Positions 23,014 through 35,900 of a stretch of DNA of 64,000 bases are shown piece by piece; position 1 is the stretch's first letter, and each line of letters begins with the position of its first letter. Made by a program: the position numbers and the translations under genes. Source of the stretch: Prunella strophiata. Taxonomy: Eukaryota > Chordata > Aves > Passeriformes > Prunellidae. Under the pieces are notes generated by a model. It did no database searches, was not told the DNA's origin, and worked only from the letters and a program-made list of their open reading frames with translations. Location: positions 3,614,687 through 3,678,686 of the forward strand of contig JAZBQD010000027.1 of NCBI GenBank assembly GCA_036583965.1, read 5' to 3'.

Positions 23014-24021
23014 AGAGCAGTGCAAAACCTTCAAAATTCTGATTTGGTAGCTGTTACTTCCATTTTGCACCCGCTTTCCATGGGTGTGACTGACTTTAGA
23101 AAGAGGGAAAGCAGGGAGGAAAGAGAAACCCATGATCCACAGCAGGACAGGGAGGACAAGAAGAGCACACCCGTGTTTCTCAGCTGCTGTGCATTTACAG
23201 GCAGGAGGTCCAGGGAAGGAGAGAAATCAGGTACCCACTCTGGTGAAAACAGAGGTGCTTCCGGGTCACTAAAAATTCCTGAATTATTCCACATTTTCTC
23301 CAGTCTTCTTTTCCACTGCAAAGACCAAAACCTGCCCCATCAGATGCCAACCAAGCTGTTACTTGTTTTGTTTTGCAGGTTGCTAAGGAACAGGGCTGTT
23401 TTTGCTTACTTGCCTCCCTTGGGCTATTTCACAACACTTTGTAATATACGCTGCTCTTTTTTGCTGCACATCTGGTTTTGATTTCAGGTTTCAGAACCCC
23501 CTCTGAAAACTGAGATATTAGTTTTTCATATCTATCATCTAGACAAAGTGCATCAGCCTGTCAAACTGAGTGCACCGGTGAGACACATTTAACCCTCTCA
23601 AGTTACCCTCCCAAAAGCTGTTTTCATTTGTTGTCGCGTTCAGACAGTGGAAGTAGCTCAAGTATTTTGTCTAATTTGCTGTGTGAAATTAGCTACAACC
23701 ACCATTAAATTTTAGGTATGAAATAAAAGCTACCCATTCCTTCAAAACGTGCCATTGGATAGGAAATCCCTCCTGCCTCACACATGCTAACAAAGGGAGA
23801 GTGGATTAATTGCCACCCCGTTAGATGCTCAACAACTTCTCCCAAAGCTCCTAATCTTTCATTTTCCTTGGAAGCAGCTACTCCCAGAAAGCAGCTAACC
23901 AGCATGGAGAGGGCTTCTCCTGTGTCTCTGGAAAATGGCATTGTGGCATGGCAGAACAGCCCAGTTTGTCCTTTGGGGCAGCAGCAAACACATCCCTCAG
24001 CCCCAGCACTGAGCTGGCCGC

Positions 24022-24266
24022 AGGATCACGGAGTCACTGAGGTTGGGAAAGCCCTCTAAGATCATCAAGTCCAATCATTAACCCAGCACCACTAAACCAT
24101 GTCCCCAAGTGCCACATCCCCATGTTTTTTGAACATTTCCAGGGATGCTGATTCCACCACGGCCCTGGGCAGCCTGTTCCAATGCCTGACCACACTGAAA
24201 GTGAAGAAACTTTTCCTAATATCCAATCTAAACCTCCCCTGATGCAACTTGAGGCCATTTTCTCAA
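24022..24266 (-). mobile_element. CR1 LINE 3'-end fragment, different subfamily
   Basis: Antisense CR1 blocks are present: AGGATCACGGAGTCACTGAG, GTTGGGAAAGCCCTCTAAGA, TCATCAAGTCCAATCATTAA, CACCACTAAACCATGTCCCC, TTCCTAATATCCAATCTAAA and CCTCCCCTGATGCAACTTGA. The AGTCCAA...TTAACCCAGCACC...CTAAACCATGTCCC arrangement differs from the copies at 15.3, 21.6 and 50.7 kb (TCCAACCTGGCCTTG...), so this belongs to another CR1 subfamily. It is minus strand and 5'-truncated. Confidence 0.92.
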
Positions 24267-25100
24267 CCACATCCAAACAAAGTGATGGGAATAATATATA
24301 ATCCTGCTGCTACCCCTAAACCAAGTGCTCCTGACCTAAGGCCTCTCCCAAAGCCTTTCTCCTATTCTCCAAGCAAAGCTCTGACAGAGAGGGGGTGGGC
24401 AGAGCTAACAGTGTTCCTTTAGTCTTCGCCCATCTGGTCCCAGCGTCATTTAAAGTTGCAATTAAAATTTATATCACTAGGCTAAGGTCACTGGGAAAAC
24501 TTCTGCCAAGAACTACATACATTTGACACCCTGCAGAGAAAAGAAACTGCCTCTGCTTTATCCTGAGAGTTTGCTTTTCCCAACACCCAGAGGATTTGTC
24601 TCTGTGCCCTTCTCAGGCCTCTCTATGACTGGCTAATCCTATAAAGTTGTATGTACCAGGGAATCCTCCTCTCAGCAGGACACAGGATCCAGCAGGTCCC
24701 ACAGCCCCGGAGCAGCACCAGGGTGATTCACTCTCTGGCCCTGCAGGCTCTGGCCCCTGGTCCTGCCCAGCAGTGCCAGGGAAGTCCTGTAGTGCAGCTG
24801 CTTTGAACAACACAAATTTTTCTAAGAATCACCAAAACTATCTGGGATTATTTATTAAAAAACACCAGCCAGGAAAGGCAGGTCTGGCACCTGCACTTTG
24901 TGCTGGATGAGCACAAAACCCCAGACTGCTGGGGCTACAAGGGCAGGATTTCCAGGTGGGACAGTGAAGTCTTCCACAGGGCATCCACGTTCTTCAGGAG
25001 TACCAGACCAACCCTAAATCCACAACCTTCATCCTCAAAACTTTAAGTGAATATAAAATTTGAACGTCTGATTTTCACTCTTCTGAGACCCATCCCAGCA
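24267..25100. other. gene-free stretch
   Basis: No supported feature. Short frames on both strands at 24613-24910 have no recognisable content. Confidence 0.55.
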
Positions 25101-25103
25101 GTG

Positions 25104-25778
25104 TTAAACATTCCCTCTGAAAAAGTAATTGATGCCATGGAGGTTCATACCAGTAAAAGATAAACTTGGAGACTCCCAAATTTTTGTCTCACAGACAGAC
25201 TTGCCCATTCCTAAACAGGAGGACGAATACCAGAGGACCACTCCACCATGGAGGGGATGTAGGTTTATAAGGATGCACTGATACCAAATGTGAATTTTAG
25301 AGACCTGCTGAGCTCTGGACACAATGCCAATGGCTGCACCTGAAGGTACTGTCCCACTGCTGCCCAGCTTCCTTCCTGAAGGGTACTGGATGCAGCTCAG
25401 CAGCCAAAGGGAGATGCCTGAAGGACAGCTGGGCAGTGTGACACTGGATTTTCCCTTCCCCACCTTCTCCTGGACACAGCAGAATTCAGCCAAGCATGGA
25501 GCTGCATGTGGCAAACCCAGGGCCTGGCAGGCAGTCCCCCTCCTGTTTAGGACTCTCAGGAGTGGGCCAGGGCTAATTGCTGCATGGTCTCTGTGATCCA
25601 CATAACCACAGACACTGGGACCCTGCAGTGCAGCAGAGACTGAGAGCACAAAAACCCCTAAAGGACAAAGCACAGTTGGTGTCGTCATTATCCCCCACAG
25701 CTTCTTAGCTGCTCTGGGGGCAAAACTTGAAACAAAGGTATTACATGTGGTAAACCACATCTTTCCATCTCTTTGCAT
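25104..25778 (-). other. longest non-repetitive open frame, probably not a gene
   Basis: On the minus strand, 224 codons are open from an ATG at 25778. The frame stays open a little further upstream to a GTG at 25832. The predicted peptide is mixed in composition, with scattered Cys and short hydrophobic stretches (for example LGVFVLSVSAAL, residues about 40-51), but has no motif I recognise. The region is moderately GC-rich, which lengthens chance frames. No CpG island, promoter-like element or nearby exon supports it. I treat it as a chance frame worth one database check. Confidence 0.15.
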
Positions 25779-25832
25779 CAAATCTAAACCAACCCAAAGC
25801 TTGGAGCCCTCGTATCCAATTTCTCCCCACAC

Positions 25833-26774
25833 CCCTCATCCCTTTGGTGTGGTCAGGCTTTCCCCTCCCTCCAGGCCAGCCTGGAACACTCAGGCAGCTC
25901 CCTCCACCCAGTGAGGGTCCTGCCCAAAAGCCCTTCTGTGGCGTGAGCTCACCGTGACCTTTCAGCAGAGCACAGCCCTGTGTCCCTCCCGTGTTGGGAG
26001 AGGCTGCTGGGGCCTCATCTGCAGCCCGGGTGCCTCACACTTAACAATTAATCCTTCTTCCCAATTAATCCTTCTTCCCAATTAATCCTTCTTCCCACGA
26101 GGCAAAGGCTGGCTCGGTGCTCACTTCAGGCTCATCCTGAGGGATGGGTGGCAGGGCAGGAGAGGGTTAAGAATATCATGGAGCAGTGGGGGCATAGGAG
26201 GGCTTAATCTGGAAGCAGTTTAAGTAACCTAAGGAGAATCTGATACAGACCAAATACACACAAGTACAGATGCATTTAATAGAAGCCTCTCTCTGCTCGA
26301 GATCTACAGCTGAGGCTGCTGCAGCAGAATGTGCTGTTTGGAACATCCCGTGCTCCAACCACCATGGCTATGGGAGGGATTGGAGCCAGTTTTATGTGCT
26401 GGTGCTCTGAAGGACTGAATGTTCACTTCAGACACACGTTTGGGGGATGTATATTTATGCATAGATTTTGGGATGCGGCACATCCCACTGTGAACTTGGA
26501 CAGCAGCTCGCTCTTCCATCTAAGAATTCCTCTCTTAAGAAATCCCAGTGTTGTGTAAATAAGGGCACAGCCCGGGCTGTTCCAGCAGCAGCTGAGCCAG
26601 GTTAAGACGTTTTCACCTCCAGCCTGCCCACAGCTGTGTATCCACTGCCCCCCATTAGGGGTTACCACCCTTTTCCATGAGTCTCATAACCACATCTGCG
26701 GACACTCCCAAATCTGGCTCTGACAGAGGGATCCAGCTTAGCTTAAGTACTTTTTAGTAGGTTATTTGTTTGGG
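25833..26774. other. gene-free stretch around the 17-bp triplication
   Basis: Apart from the triplication there is no supported feature. Frames of 60-81 codons on both strands at 26176-26668 overlap each other and have no recognisable content. Confidence 0.5.
26045..26095 (+). repeat. perfect triplication of a 17-bp unit
   Basis: CAATTAATCCTTCTTCC occurs three times head to tail without a mismatch (26045-26061, 26062-26078, 26079-26095). Each unit carries TTAATCC, a bicoid/OTX/PITX-like homeodomain word (reverse complement GGATTAA). The identity of the copies suggests a recent duplication. Confidence 0.97.
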
Positions 26775-26791
26775 CTTTTTTTCTTTTCTTT

Positions 26792-26823
<32 letters not shown>
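26775..26823 (-). repeat. pyrimidine tract ending in 30 T
   Basis: A T/C-rich run from 26775 ends with 30 uninterrupted T at 26794-26823, followed by the palindrome GAGCTAGCTC. On the minus strand it is a 30-A tail. No retroelement body is recognisable to its right, where a minus-strand element's body would lie, so it may be a simple tract or the remnant of an old retroposon. Confidence 0.8.
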
Positions 26824-26824
<1 letters not shown>

Positions 26825-26833
26825 AGCTAGCTC

Positions 26834-28629
26834 ATCTTGAGATTGATAGTTTCTTGACTCAGTTCAGCTGCAACTGGAACAGCATCTCTGACCACACTCC
26901 AATAAAACTCTTGCAAAATTGTATCTGTCAGTCTCTTCAGTCAAAGCCTGTAAGAGTATTCTAAAGATAATACATTTAATATTATTTTGTGTGCTGTCTC
27001 AGTGTTTCCTAGGTAGTACTGGGGATTTAAATGCTTCATGGTGGACTGATCACTTTTGTGTGCAGCAGTCTGTATTCTCCAGCACTAATGAACACTCTGA
27101 AGAAACCATCACCAAAAAGCAGCAAACCCAAAGCCTTCAGTGCATCCCTCTTCCAGAGAATTTATGTTTTCCCTTAGGTGCAAGAATCCAGTAAGTCACT
27201 GGGGAACTTGATCAGAGACTGTTGAAGCATTTACACTCTTTGTATTATTACAAATAATACATTTTCATTTCCAGCTCTTGGCACATGGGACTGGGGAGGG
27301 CTGTGCAGCCAGGGCCTCGCCTGGCTGTGCCAGGAGGCAGGAAAGGTAGTTTGGGGAGACACAAATATTTGCTTTGCTGACCTCTGTGTTTGGCTCCCAA
27401 GCTGGTTTGATTTGTATTCTGGGCTGTGCTCGTGCTCTCAGGGAACACACATAACTCAGGCCAGTTGTATGAGAGGGGAGTACAAAGAGGAGCCCAGCTC
27501 AGGCTCTGACATTTAGCAAGCCAAGAGGTTTGAAAATGGAGCCAAGTCCATTGCCTGGCTTGGCTGTACGAACCAAAACACAGGCCTAGCCACTGGAATT
27601 GATTATAGACACATGAAAAGAAAATACATAAAATGATACATAAGGTTCTTGTAACCTCCAGCAGCTGATGCCAGAATACTCTCCTTGGCTTGGTGCTGCC
27701 CTGGCTCGACACCACAGTGAGTGCAGAGCTCAGCTGAGGCCATGCTCAGGTTTGCACCAGATTAACTCTTCAGCCCAGGTCACAGCAGCCCTTCTCCAGA
27801 CCTGAGCCTTCCCTCCAGCCCTGGGGAAAGGAGGAGCTGAGTGTGTGAGTGCAGGACTTACAGCCCTTCAGCTGGTGCAAAAGGTGCTACAGCTGCCCAC
27901 AGGAGGAAGGGAAATTGAATTAAAGGAGATTAGGAATCTATAACAACAAAGTAGCCAGAAGGCTGTTTATGCTAAATGTAAAATACTCCATGAGCCACAC
28001 ATAAAGTGTGTTCTTCCTCTGCTGCAGATCCCAGGTATCCCTCAACACAAACTGGGGGCTTTGGCTGGCATTTCTTAGCTTAATTACAGCTCATCATTTA
28101 GCTAGGAAGCTTAATCCATACAGACCACTCCATTGATTTAAACAACAAAATCCAGCAGGTACTAAAGTGTTTTGTTCCTTGGAGGAGTGTGAGTTATTAA
28201 CAGCCATTCTTTCCAATGCAAAGATTCGTGCCTTTCTGTAGAGTCTCACTATTCTCCAGAAAGACACTTTTTTCTCAGTTTGAAGTATTTGATATGATGG
28301 CTTGATATGATTAATGTGACACTTTCAGGAAGGGCTCAAAAGCAGACATTATAATTTTACTGCAATACCAGTGAGACTCAACGCTTCCCTGGAAATGGGC
28401 AGAACTAAGATGATGTTAAGCATTTTCCAGTAACCCTTGTGCAAAGTGTTGGGACCTTTCTGAACTGACCACTGAAGGGATTGTCTGAAAAATGAATTAA
28501 GCCTTTATCCAAAAACCTCAAAAACTGAGATGACCACAACTAATTTGCTTGTGGACAAGCACCTTTCCCTTCTGAAACACCAAACCCAAGGGCTTGAAGC
28601 AAATAAAATATATCCTGGAAAAGGGCAAT
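26834..28629. other. gene-free stretch
   Basis: No supported feature is seen. A 155-codon minus-strand frame at 27248-27715 has no recognisable domain and lies in a moderately GC-rich patch. Confidence 0.5.
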
Positions 28630-28679
28630 GAGATGATCTTTAGGGTCCCTTCCAACCAAATCATTCTGTGATCCTCTGA
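28630..28679 (+). mobile_element. very short CR1 LINE 3'-end fragment
   Basis: AGATGATCTTTAGGGTCCCT then TCCAACCAAATCATTCTGTG and ATCCTCTGA match the terminal 50 bases of CR1 in sense orientation, including a decayed octamer tail. It is a severely 5'-truncated copy. Confidence 0.8.
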
Positions 28680-31600
28680 ATACTGGAGTTCAATGTACAG
28701 GAATATCATATCTCCTAAGGAATGAGTAATTTACTACTAATACAGTTACTCCTATAGCAATTTCCCTTCAGATTTCAGAAACTCCTGTGTTCTGCTAACA
28801 GAAGGCAGGAGTTCAACAGTGCACTCAAATTCTCCCAATTTAATTTGAGGTTTAGTATTTTCTAATTCAAAGACATTTCATTTGAAAGTGTTTTTGCTTT
28901 ATAATAAACAGATAATAAACAGATTCTTGGTTTCCTACAATAAAAAGAGAAAAAGACTGTAAACTTCAAACTTCTAAAAGGGCACATGGGACTATTCTCT
29001 AATTTTACTCTTTGGCTGTGGAATCTATACTCATTAAAAGTGAAAAGTTGAGCTCTGATTACTATGGGTCCTTTAAAAGCTTGCATTTCTACCCCAAATG
29101 AAAGGCAAAATGGGCTGATGTGCTTTACTTTTTGGTTTTAGACTTTTTTTTTTTTCCCTTCTTTTTACAATATGGCACCAAAATGCAAAGTTTGGATTTC
29201 CTAGAGTGCAAAGAAACAAAAAACTAATGTAAAACTCTTTAAAAAAATCTTTCTAAGAGGAAATACTTGTATTTAAAGATGTAAGATATTGAAAACTATG
29301 AATTCTACAGACTTTTAATTTTAGCTACTAAGTGATAGAAAGGGTCATGAAATGGCCCAACTCTTTCCTTGCTATGAATCATCCCAATGTGCTGATGATC
29401 CAAATATGTAATTCTTCTCTGTTCTGCTGTATTTTTCTAAAGAAGCATAATAGATAAATACTAAAAATAATATAATTGAGTTGCAGACATAGATGGAGAT
29501 TGGATTCCTGACAGCTAGCATGAGATAGACAATAATCTAACCTGATGGGAGAGGGCAAGGAACAAGAAAATGTTTCCATCTCCTCATTTTACTATTGGAA
29601 ATGGAAATATGACATTGCATGAAGGTCATATTTTGGAAGATGCTGAGCTTCTGTACGTTCTGTTGTTGTACTATAGTAACAAGCATTCTGAGAGCCTGAA
29701 AAATAGGATTTTATTTGAGGCTAGGGAAGGGGTGGCAGAGGCAGGACCCACATCCCAGGCTGATCCTGCTGTGGATGTGCAGCATCTCCCTGATGCAGCT
29801 GCAGCCCTGCCCAGGCTGGGCACACCCTGCTCCCCACGGGCTGTGCCAAATCCTAAATGTCGAGCTGGCTGCTCTGAGCAGAGCCCAACCAAGCCTTGTG
29901 CAAATCAACAGCACATGGAGGAGTTTTCCCCACGTTCCCCACAGCTTTGGCTGCAGAGTTCAGAACATCTCACACTTTAAAGGGTGTTTGGGAACTCTGC
30001 TTTCTCCTACAGCTTGGGGAAAAAAAAAAAAAAAAAAAAGCAACCCTTAATTATTATTTCATTAAAATTGTTATTTCAAAACTTGTTTTCATTCCTAAAG
30101 CAGAGCCATAATGATCCAGCCAACACTCTCAGTGCAAACATACTTAACATAAAATGTTTCTTAGAACAAACCATTAATTTCAAGACTTCCTGGTAATATA
30201 TATTGCTGCTAAAGCAAATATTTTTCCATAGGTTTTGAGTCTGTTATCAGGGTTGCAATAAATCCCACATAAAGTCATTAAAAATAGAAAGGAATTATGT
30301 GTCAACTAAATTATTTCCGTTGGATCAAATGAATGAATCTCATCCTTATTTTCCAACCTTAATTCTAAACATTTCTTGAAGGAACTGAAAAGTATGCAAA
30401 TAGGAACAATCACTTGAAATAAAAATATGCAGGGCACGTTCTGAAAATATTGACATGAAGTGATTGACATTATCAGAGGATCTCTTTGCCTCGAGAGCTC
30501 TCAATGAAATTAAATTGTTTCTGACAAGTTCCTGAAGAAATGTTTAGTTCAAATGAAACCATATTTTCAAAGAAAAACATTTTGGAGACAAATTGTGTTT
30601 CCCCCCTTTAGTGCAGGGTCCCTCACGACTCAGGAATAGAGGGGAGCTGTTTGCCCTGATGGGACTTTCAGTCTGAATTTGCCTATTTTCAGTGTCAGTG
30701 GCAACCTGGGGATTTTGCTTGCTTTTTTTGTTTTGTTTGTTTTTTCTCACTATGAGTAATTTGTGCTGTAGATTGATTTTGCTGCTGTTTGTAAACAGTG
30801 GGATTATGAGCTGTTCCTAAAAGCTTAGAACAGGGTTTTACCAGAAGGGAGCTCGGCCTTTCCTTTAGTTTTTCTTTCTCCTGTTCCCTGTGTGTTCAGC
30901 TACACACTCAATTCCACGTATTCCTGTAAATGCAAGAGCAGAATAAATGTGGGAACCACAACACTTTCAGCTGCCCCACCTCATTCTCACCCCAGAGGTT
31001 TCTAAACTGCTCCTCAGCCAACTTCTGCAGATATGCACGAGCAGCAAACCACGGCTGCCTCCGGGCCATGTCTTGTCTCCACGCTCATTTGCAGCATTTT
31101 TCTTGGGACAAGTCCCATGGGATGGATTTGGAGGCTGTTATTTATTTTTGCAACATGGCTGTGCTGAAATGGGGAAAATTCAAACTAGGACACGAGCAAT
31201 GGAAACAGAAATTAACAGACAAATGAGTTTCACGCACAAACACTTTCCAAGTTGGGGTGTCCAACCCCCTCAGCCTGAGGGTCGGGGATAATTTTGGGTG
31301 CCCTTGTGGATTAAGTTGTCCATGTGAATAAAACATCTGGCTGGGTGCAGCTGGATTTCAATTTACAGACATTTTAAGCTCTACTTTAAATATTCCCCCT
31401 CTTCTCCAAGACAAAATGATGGGAGAGGCTTTGTACTACTTCCAGAAGATCAGCTGTGCTGCGTGTCGAGGCTCTCTCCTGCTGTTTCAGCAGTTCAGGC
31501 CAGAAACTGGAAGTGAAAAGGCATCTTGCTGGAAGAACCCACAATCAAGAAGTGTGGAGCCAGGTTGCAAAACCAGGAAAACAATCAGAGGGAAGTAGGT

Positions 31601-32700
31601 GACCAAAAAGGAGGAAGAAGATGTTTCTAAATAATGCCTGTATTTGTCTAGCTGGGCAGCAGAGTTACCAACTGACCAATGCAATGAAAGGAAATCTGCA
31701 TTTTAACCCTGTTTCTCACAGCAAGGCATGGAAGCATCTCCTGTTGTAGTCATTGGTCACTTCTTCTCTCCCCAAAGGTATCCATAAGAATCCTGTGGAT
31801 TTCAGCTGGTAAATATTTGGCCTATAAAGGAGAGGGCTGAAGAAATGCAATATTATTTCATAAGAGTTTCTCAATAACAAGATTTTTGATCTTCCTAACA
31901 TTATCCAGAAATAAAACACATATTTTCTGCTCAGCTGAACCCAGCTGGCTGTGTGGAAAACATTTCAAAATCTGCCACAAATCTTTGGGTTTTTTTTTCC
32001 TGATGTCTGTTAATTTAGTTAAAACAAATCAATTAAATGTTCTAATTACAACTGAAATATATAATTACATTGTGCACTCAGTTCAGTGCATGCTAATGAA
32101 GCAATCACCACCTTCTTATTAGTCACTCTGGAAAACTAAACCCAAGTGAGAACTGAGAAATGTTTTTTTGTATCTTCAAATTAGGCACTTGGTCCATTGT
32201 TTGCTTGTTTCTAAACTTGAAACTTGAGTAAAACAGGCAGAAGAAGATACAGAATCATTATATTCAATTTTTTTTTCCTTATAGCAAGAATTCAAGAGGA
32301 ATTATCATCCCCTAATGTAGATCAACTCAGTAATTGGAGACTATTTTTATATGTTAATATCTTGTTTAAAAGTTTTAGGAAATTACTATAAATTTTTAAA
32401 GGCAGTACGCAGCTCTTTTAAAATTACTTTTCTATAATGTCTGACTCTGGATAAGCTCCTGAACAGGATAGGGCATGCTTTTAAAATATTGGGAAAATAA
32501 TCTGCTGCTGAATATTGACATCTGTTGGAGGTGGGGGAGCTCAAACTGCTGATCCCTGTCCCTGTCAATGCTGTTTCCCTATCAAGAACAAGCAGCTCTG
32601 AACTCTTTTTACCTTGGATACATCCTCTGTTTTCCTTCATCCCAAATCTAATTCAGATGAGAAGTATTTTAGTGAATGTGCTTCGCCTGCCTAAACAGAA
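28680..32700. other. gene-free stretch
   Basis: Mostly AT-rich at 28.7-29.5 kb. It contains a poly-T run at about 29145-29157, a GC-richer patch at 29.7-29.9 kb followed by 20 A at 30020-30039, and a T-rich patch near 30.72-30.75 kb. Frames up to 136 codons at 29570-30050 overlap in several frames and are compositional. No gene is recognised. Confidence 0.5.
30020..30039 (+). repeat. poly(A) tract, 20 A
   Basis: Twenty A follow CTTGGGG. It could be the tail of a degraded retroposon whose body would be the GC-richer patch to the left, but no family is recognised and no flanking duplication is evident. Confidence 0.7.
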
Positions 32701-32960
32701 ATATTAGGGCAGCTACTTAAATGGTAATTGATAAATGCATAAAATTACTACCATTCAAACTGCAAATCAGTTAGCAAAATTCAATGAAGGTTTAAACATT
32801 TCATTGCATTAATGATATAAATGCATAAATTTACAGAGAGCAGCATCCAGCCACTTGGCAGCCTTCCACTGTATTTACTTAAAGGTGATAATGCATTTAA
32901 AAAGCACTTGGAGCAGAATATGTATTAAACACTACTAAACTTGCAGAGATTTATTAGCAC
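32700..32960. promoter_or_regulatory. AT-rich segment with paired POU/homeodomain-like words
   Basis: ATAAATGCATAAA occurs at 32731-32743 and exactly again at 32817-32829, 86 bases apart. ATGCATAAAT fits the POU1F1/POU-type pattern ATGNATAAWT. Homeodomain cores are nearby: TAATTG at 32725, ATTAATGA at about 32809. The inverted core AAATGCATAAA appears again at 34538-34548. The segment has the look of a conserved developmental enhancer, but conservation cannot be judged from one sequence and AT-rich DNA yields such words by chance. Confidence 0.2.
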
Positions 32961-35900
32961 AGGCTTTTAGACTGTCTCTGCCCTGAAGCAAACTCATTTT
33001 TATTTCTGAAAATTAAAAAAAAAATAGAGCAATACATCATTTTAAGAAACATCAGCAGGGTCAGTATGGGAGTTATCTTAAAATCCAGTATTTCTTCATG
33101 ACAAGTGCAGGTCTGTAGCCTTTAGCTGGTGTGGGACTGACTGATAACACTGCCCCAGAAATGCTGATTATATCCACAGGATGTTCATTTACACATTAGT
33201 GAAAGAATGGAAGTTTGGAATATTCTCTAGGATCTCCAGAGATTAATGATCTGGCACTTCCAGCACCTTAAAGTGCTCTGATTTCTCAGGCAGCACTGAA
33301 ATTCTGTCCTGTCCAGGCAAAAATCAGGTACTGCCAATTCTTTGGAGAACTTCAGCTGATGAACATTATTAATTCTCACAGCAGATGTGAGCAAAGGGAG
33401 CATGAAAATATTTGCAGGTATTTAAATGTATTTGCAAAAGTGTTCTATGAGCATTTTTAGGGTAGAGTGGATGCAAAAGGAAATATCCTAAATATTAAAT
33501 ATGGATCTCAGTATAGACCAGCTGGATATGTGCCTGTACCACTGTCTTCACTGAACAGGAATTCACAGAGCTTGGAAAGCAAGTGGGAAGCAGGGCTTGG
33601 GAGTCCTCTTTGGGCTGGAATAAAACAATGTGATTGAGGTGGTTGGTCAAGGAAATGTGGGGGCTGTGTGTGCTGTGTGTCCTGGCTGGGGATGGAACCC
33701 ATGGCTTCATTTCAGCAACACAACAGCAAACACTGTTTGTGGCTGCAGAATCAAATCAGGGTAAACTGACCACTGTGGAGAGTTCACCTGCTCCATCCCC
33801 ACCTGTCAAGGCTCCTAAGTGCACCCAGACCTTAAACACAAAGGGCAGCACCTTCACTTCCATGTGGAGGACATGGATGAAGGGTGGCACTTCTTGTCAC
33901 CCAGCACTAGCACAAGGCACAGCATTCATGTCCCAAAAACTGTGTCAGGGCTCTCTCTGAATCCACCACACCATCCTAATTAGTGCTTTTAGTAAGGAAC
34001 AACATAAATTAGTGAAAATTTGCAGCATGAGCCTTCCCACTTTCCCACCAAGGTCAGAGGTGCTGGGGGCATCCTGAAGCCAGCACAGCTGCTGCAGGCT
34101 GCCATGTGAAATTCTGTCTCATGCCTGGTAGGGTCAGGAACACGGAGTGCATGTGTAAACACAGCCTGGCTGATCTGCTCCACAGAGACACATCCTGCCC
34201 TTGGGATTCTGGGTCTATACTGACAGGGCAGGCATCCTTCTCCTGGCTGGGGCATGCTCTGAATGGCTGAGCTGCAATTAGCAGATGACAGAGATTTCTC
34301 TTTATTTTAATGTCTTTCTGGCCAAAATCCTCTCTAGAATTTAACTCAGCAAGACCTTTAAATACAACTGAGAGCAGAATTTGGCTCAGGGAGTGTTTCC
34401 CCATTTTATTCCCTACAGCTTTTCATTACCACCTTCTAAATCTGTAACTAAACCAGGAGTGTTTTTATGGTGCTCTGTATGAGAGTGTTGCTAATAAGTA
34501 GCTCCATTAAAAATAGTAAACATAAATCATTTATTCATTTTATGCATTTCTAAGTCCACTTGAGAATATTTTTGGCTGAGCCAAGGCACAAGTAAGGGTG
34601 TTAATTATTATCTTACTAGAGCAATCAGTTAATAAGGCAGTTAGGAGAGATGTTTGTTAGGAGGTTCTGGGGTGCCTGGAGGCTACTGAAGTCATTGTCT
34701 GGGAAAGAACACGACCGCTGGAGCTCGCAGGAGTCTGGTGGCACCAACCCAAAGCCCTGGAGGCCTCTGTCTGCAAATTAGCTGAGAGGAGAAAGCAGAC
34801 ACCAGGTCTGAGCAGGGAGCTGTAAACAAGAGGTAGGAGCTCCCTGCACAGCTCTCACAGAGCAGAGCAGTGGCTGGGGCCCTGTGAGGAGGCTGGAGGG
34901 GCTCAGTCAGTGGGGTGGAGATGAGGAGGGAATTGGGTTTGGTTTCCTTCTCCCCTCAAACAGCAGCAGCCTCTTCTGGGCTCTGCTGTCTCCTCAGGCC
35001 AAGGAACAGGGCTCTGCAGCACTTACAAAGCTGAGCACCTTGAAGCAGCTCTGCTCTCCCTGGCCTGTCCATCCCTTGTGAGGATGCAAATGCTTTCAGT
35101 CTCCTCCAGGAGAGAAGAGCTCCTTTGTTCACTGTCCTGGCCCACCAGAGCTGGGTGGACATCCAGACCAGTGTGGTACTGACCAAACCCATCAATTGAC
35201 TGACCATGGCCAGAGGGCCATTGCTCCCACTCTGCTTCTAGAGAGACTCATCTCACTAAACCCACTCTGGTAAGTGGTGCTTCAATCCAGAGGCCAAGGA
35301 CAGAGGGAATTTTCAGATTAAATGCTAAAGGTTCAAGGAGAGCAGCACATTGGGGCATCCTGCTCTTCTTCTGCCTGGTTTCTGCCTGTTCACTGCTCAG
35401 TGACTCCTGTTCTGCACTCACCACTGCAGCAGTGGCTGCCAGGAGCCAAACATGTCCATCAGTGACTTGCAGGAGGGAGGTTATCCCAGTTTCCCGAAAC
35501 CCAAGGAAAACCACAGCTGTCTGCCCTCAGCCTGGGGTGTGTCAAGGAACCTGTCCACAAGGGAAGTGTTTCTGGTTATGAATTACATGCTACAACATCC
35601 CCATGACTCTGTGAGGGATGCACTCTGAGCTGCTCCAGGGGAAGCCTGTTCTAGGAGCTGAATTCTCCCTGCGGGATGGGAGAAATATTAGAGGAATTGC
35701 TGGGGAAGGGAGGGGAAGAAGCCACTTTCTGATGCACTTCAAAGCCAAATAATCTGGCTCCTTCTGTCTGACATCCACAGGGGATGATCTTATGCAACTT
35801 CAAAACACTTAAACTGATTTGCAGCAGAGAAATAATTTTAAAATGCTGCTCCTTTTACTTGTCCTCCCTAATCCAGTTAGCCCTCAAAATATGGCTGTAG

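Noticed and set aside
29690..30039. Possible retroposon or minus-strand LTR: a GC-richer block with AATAAA on the minus strand at 29710-29715 and 20 A at its right end
   Set aside because: The minus-strand signal and the + strand A tract point in opposite directions, no TG...CA ends or target duplication were found, and no family was recognised.
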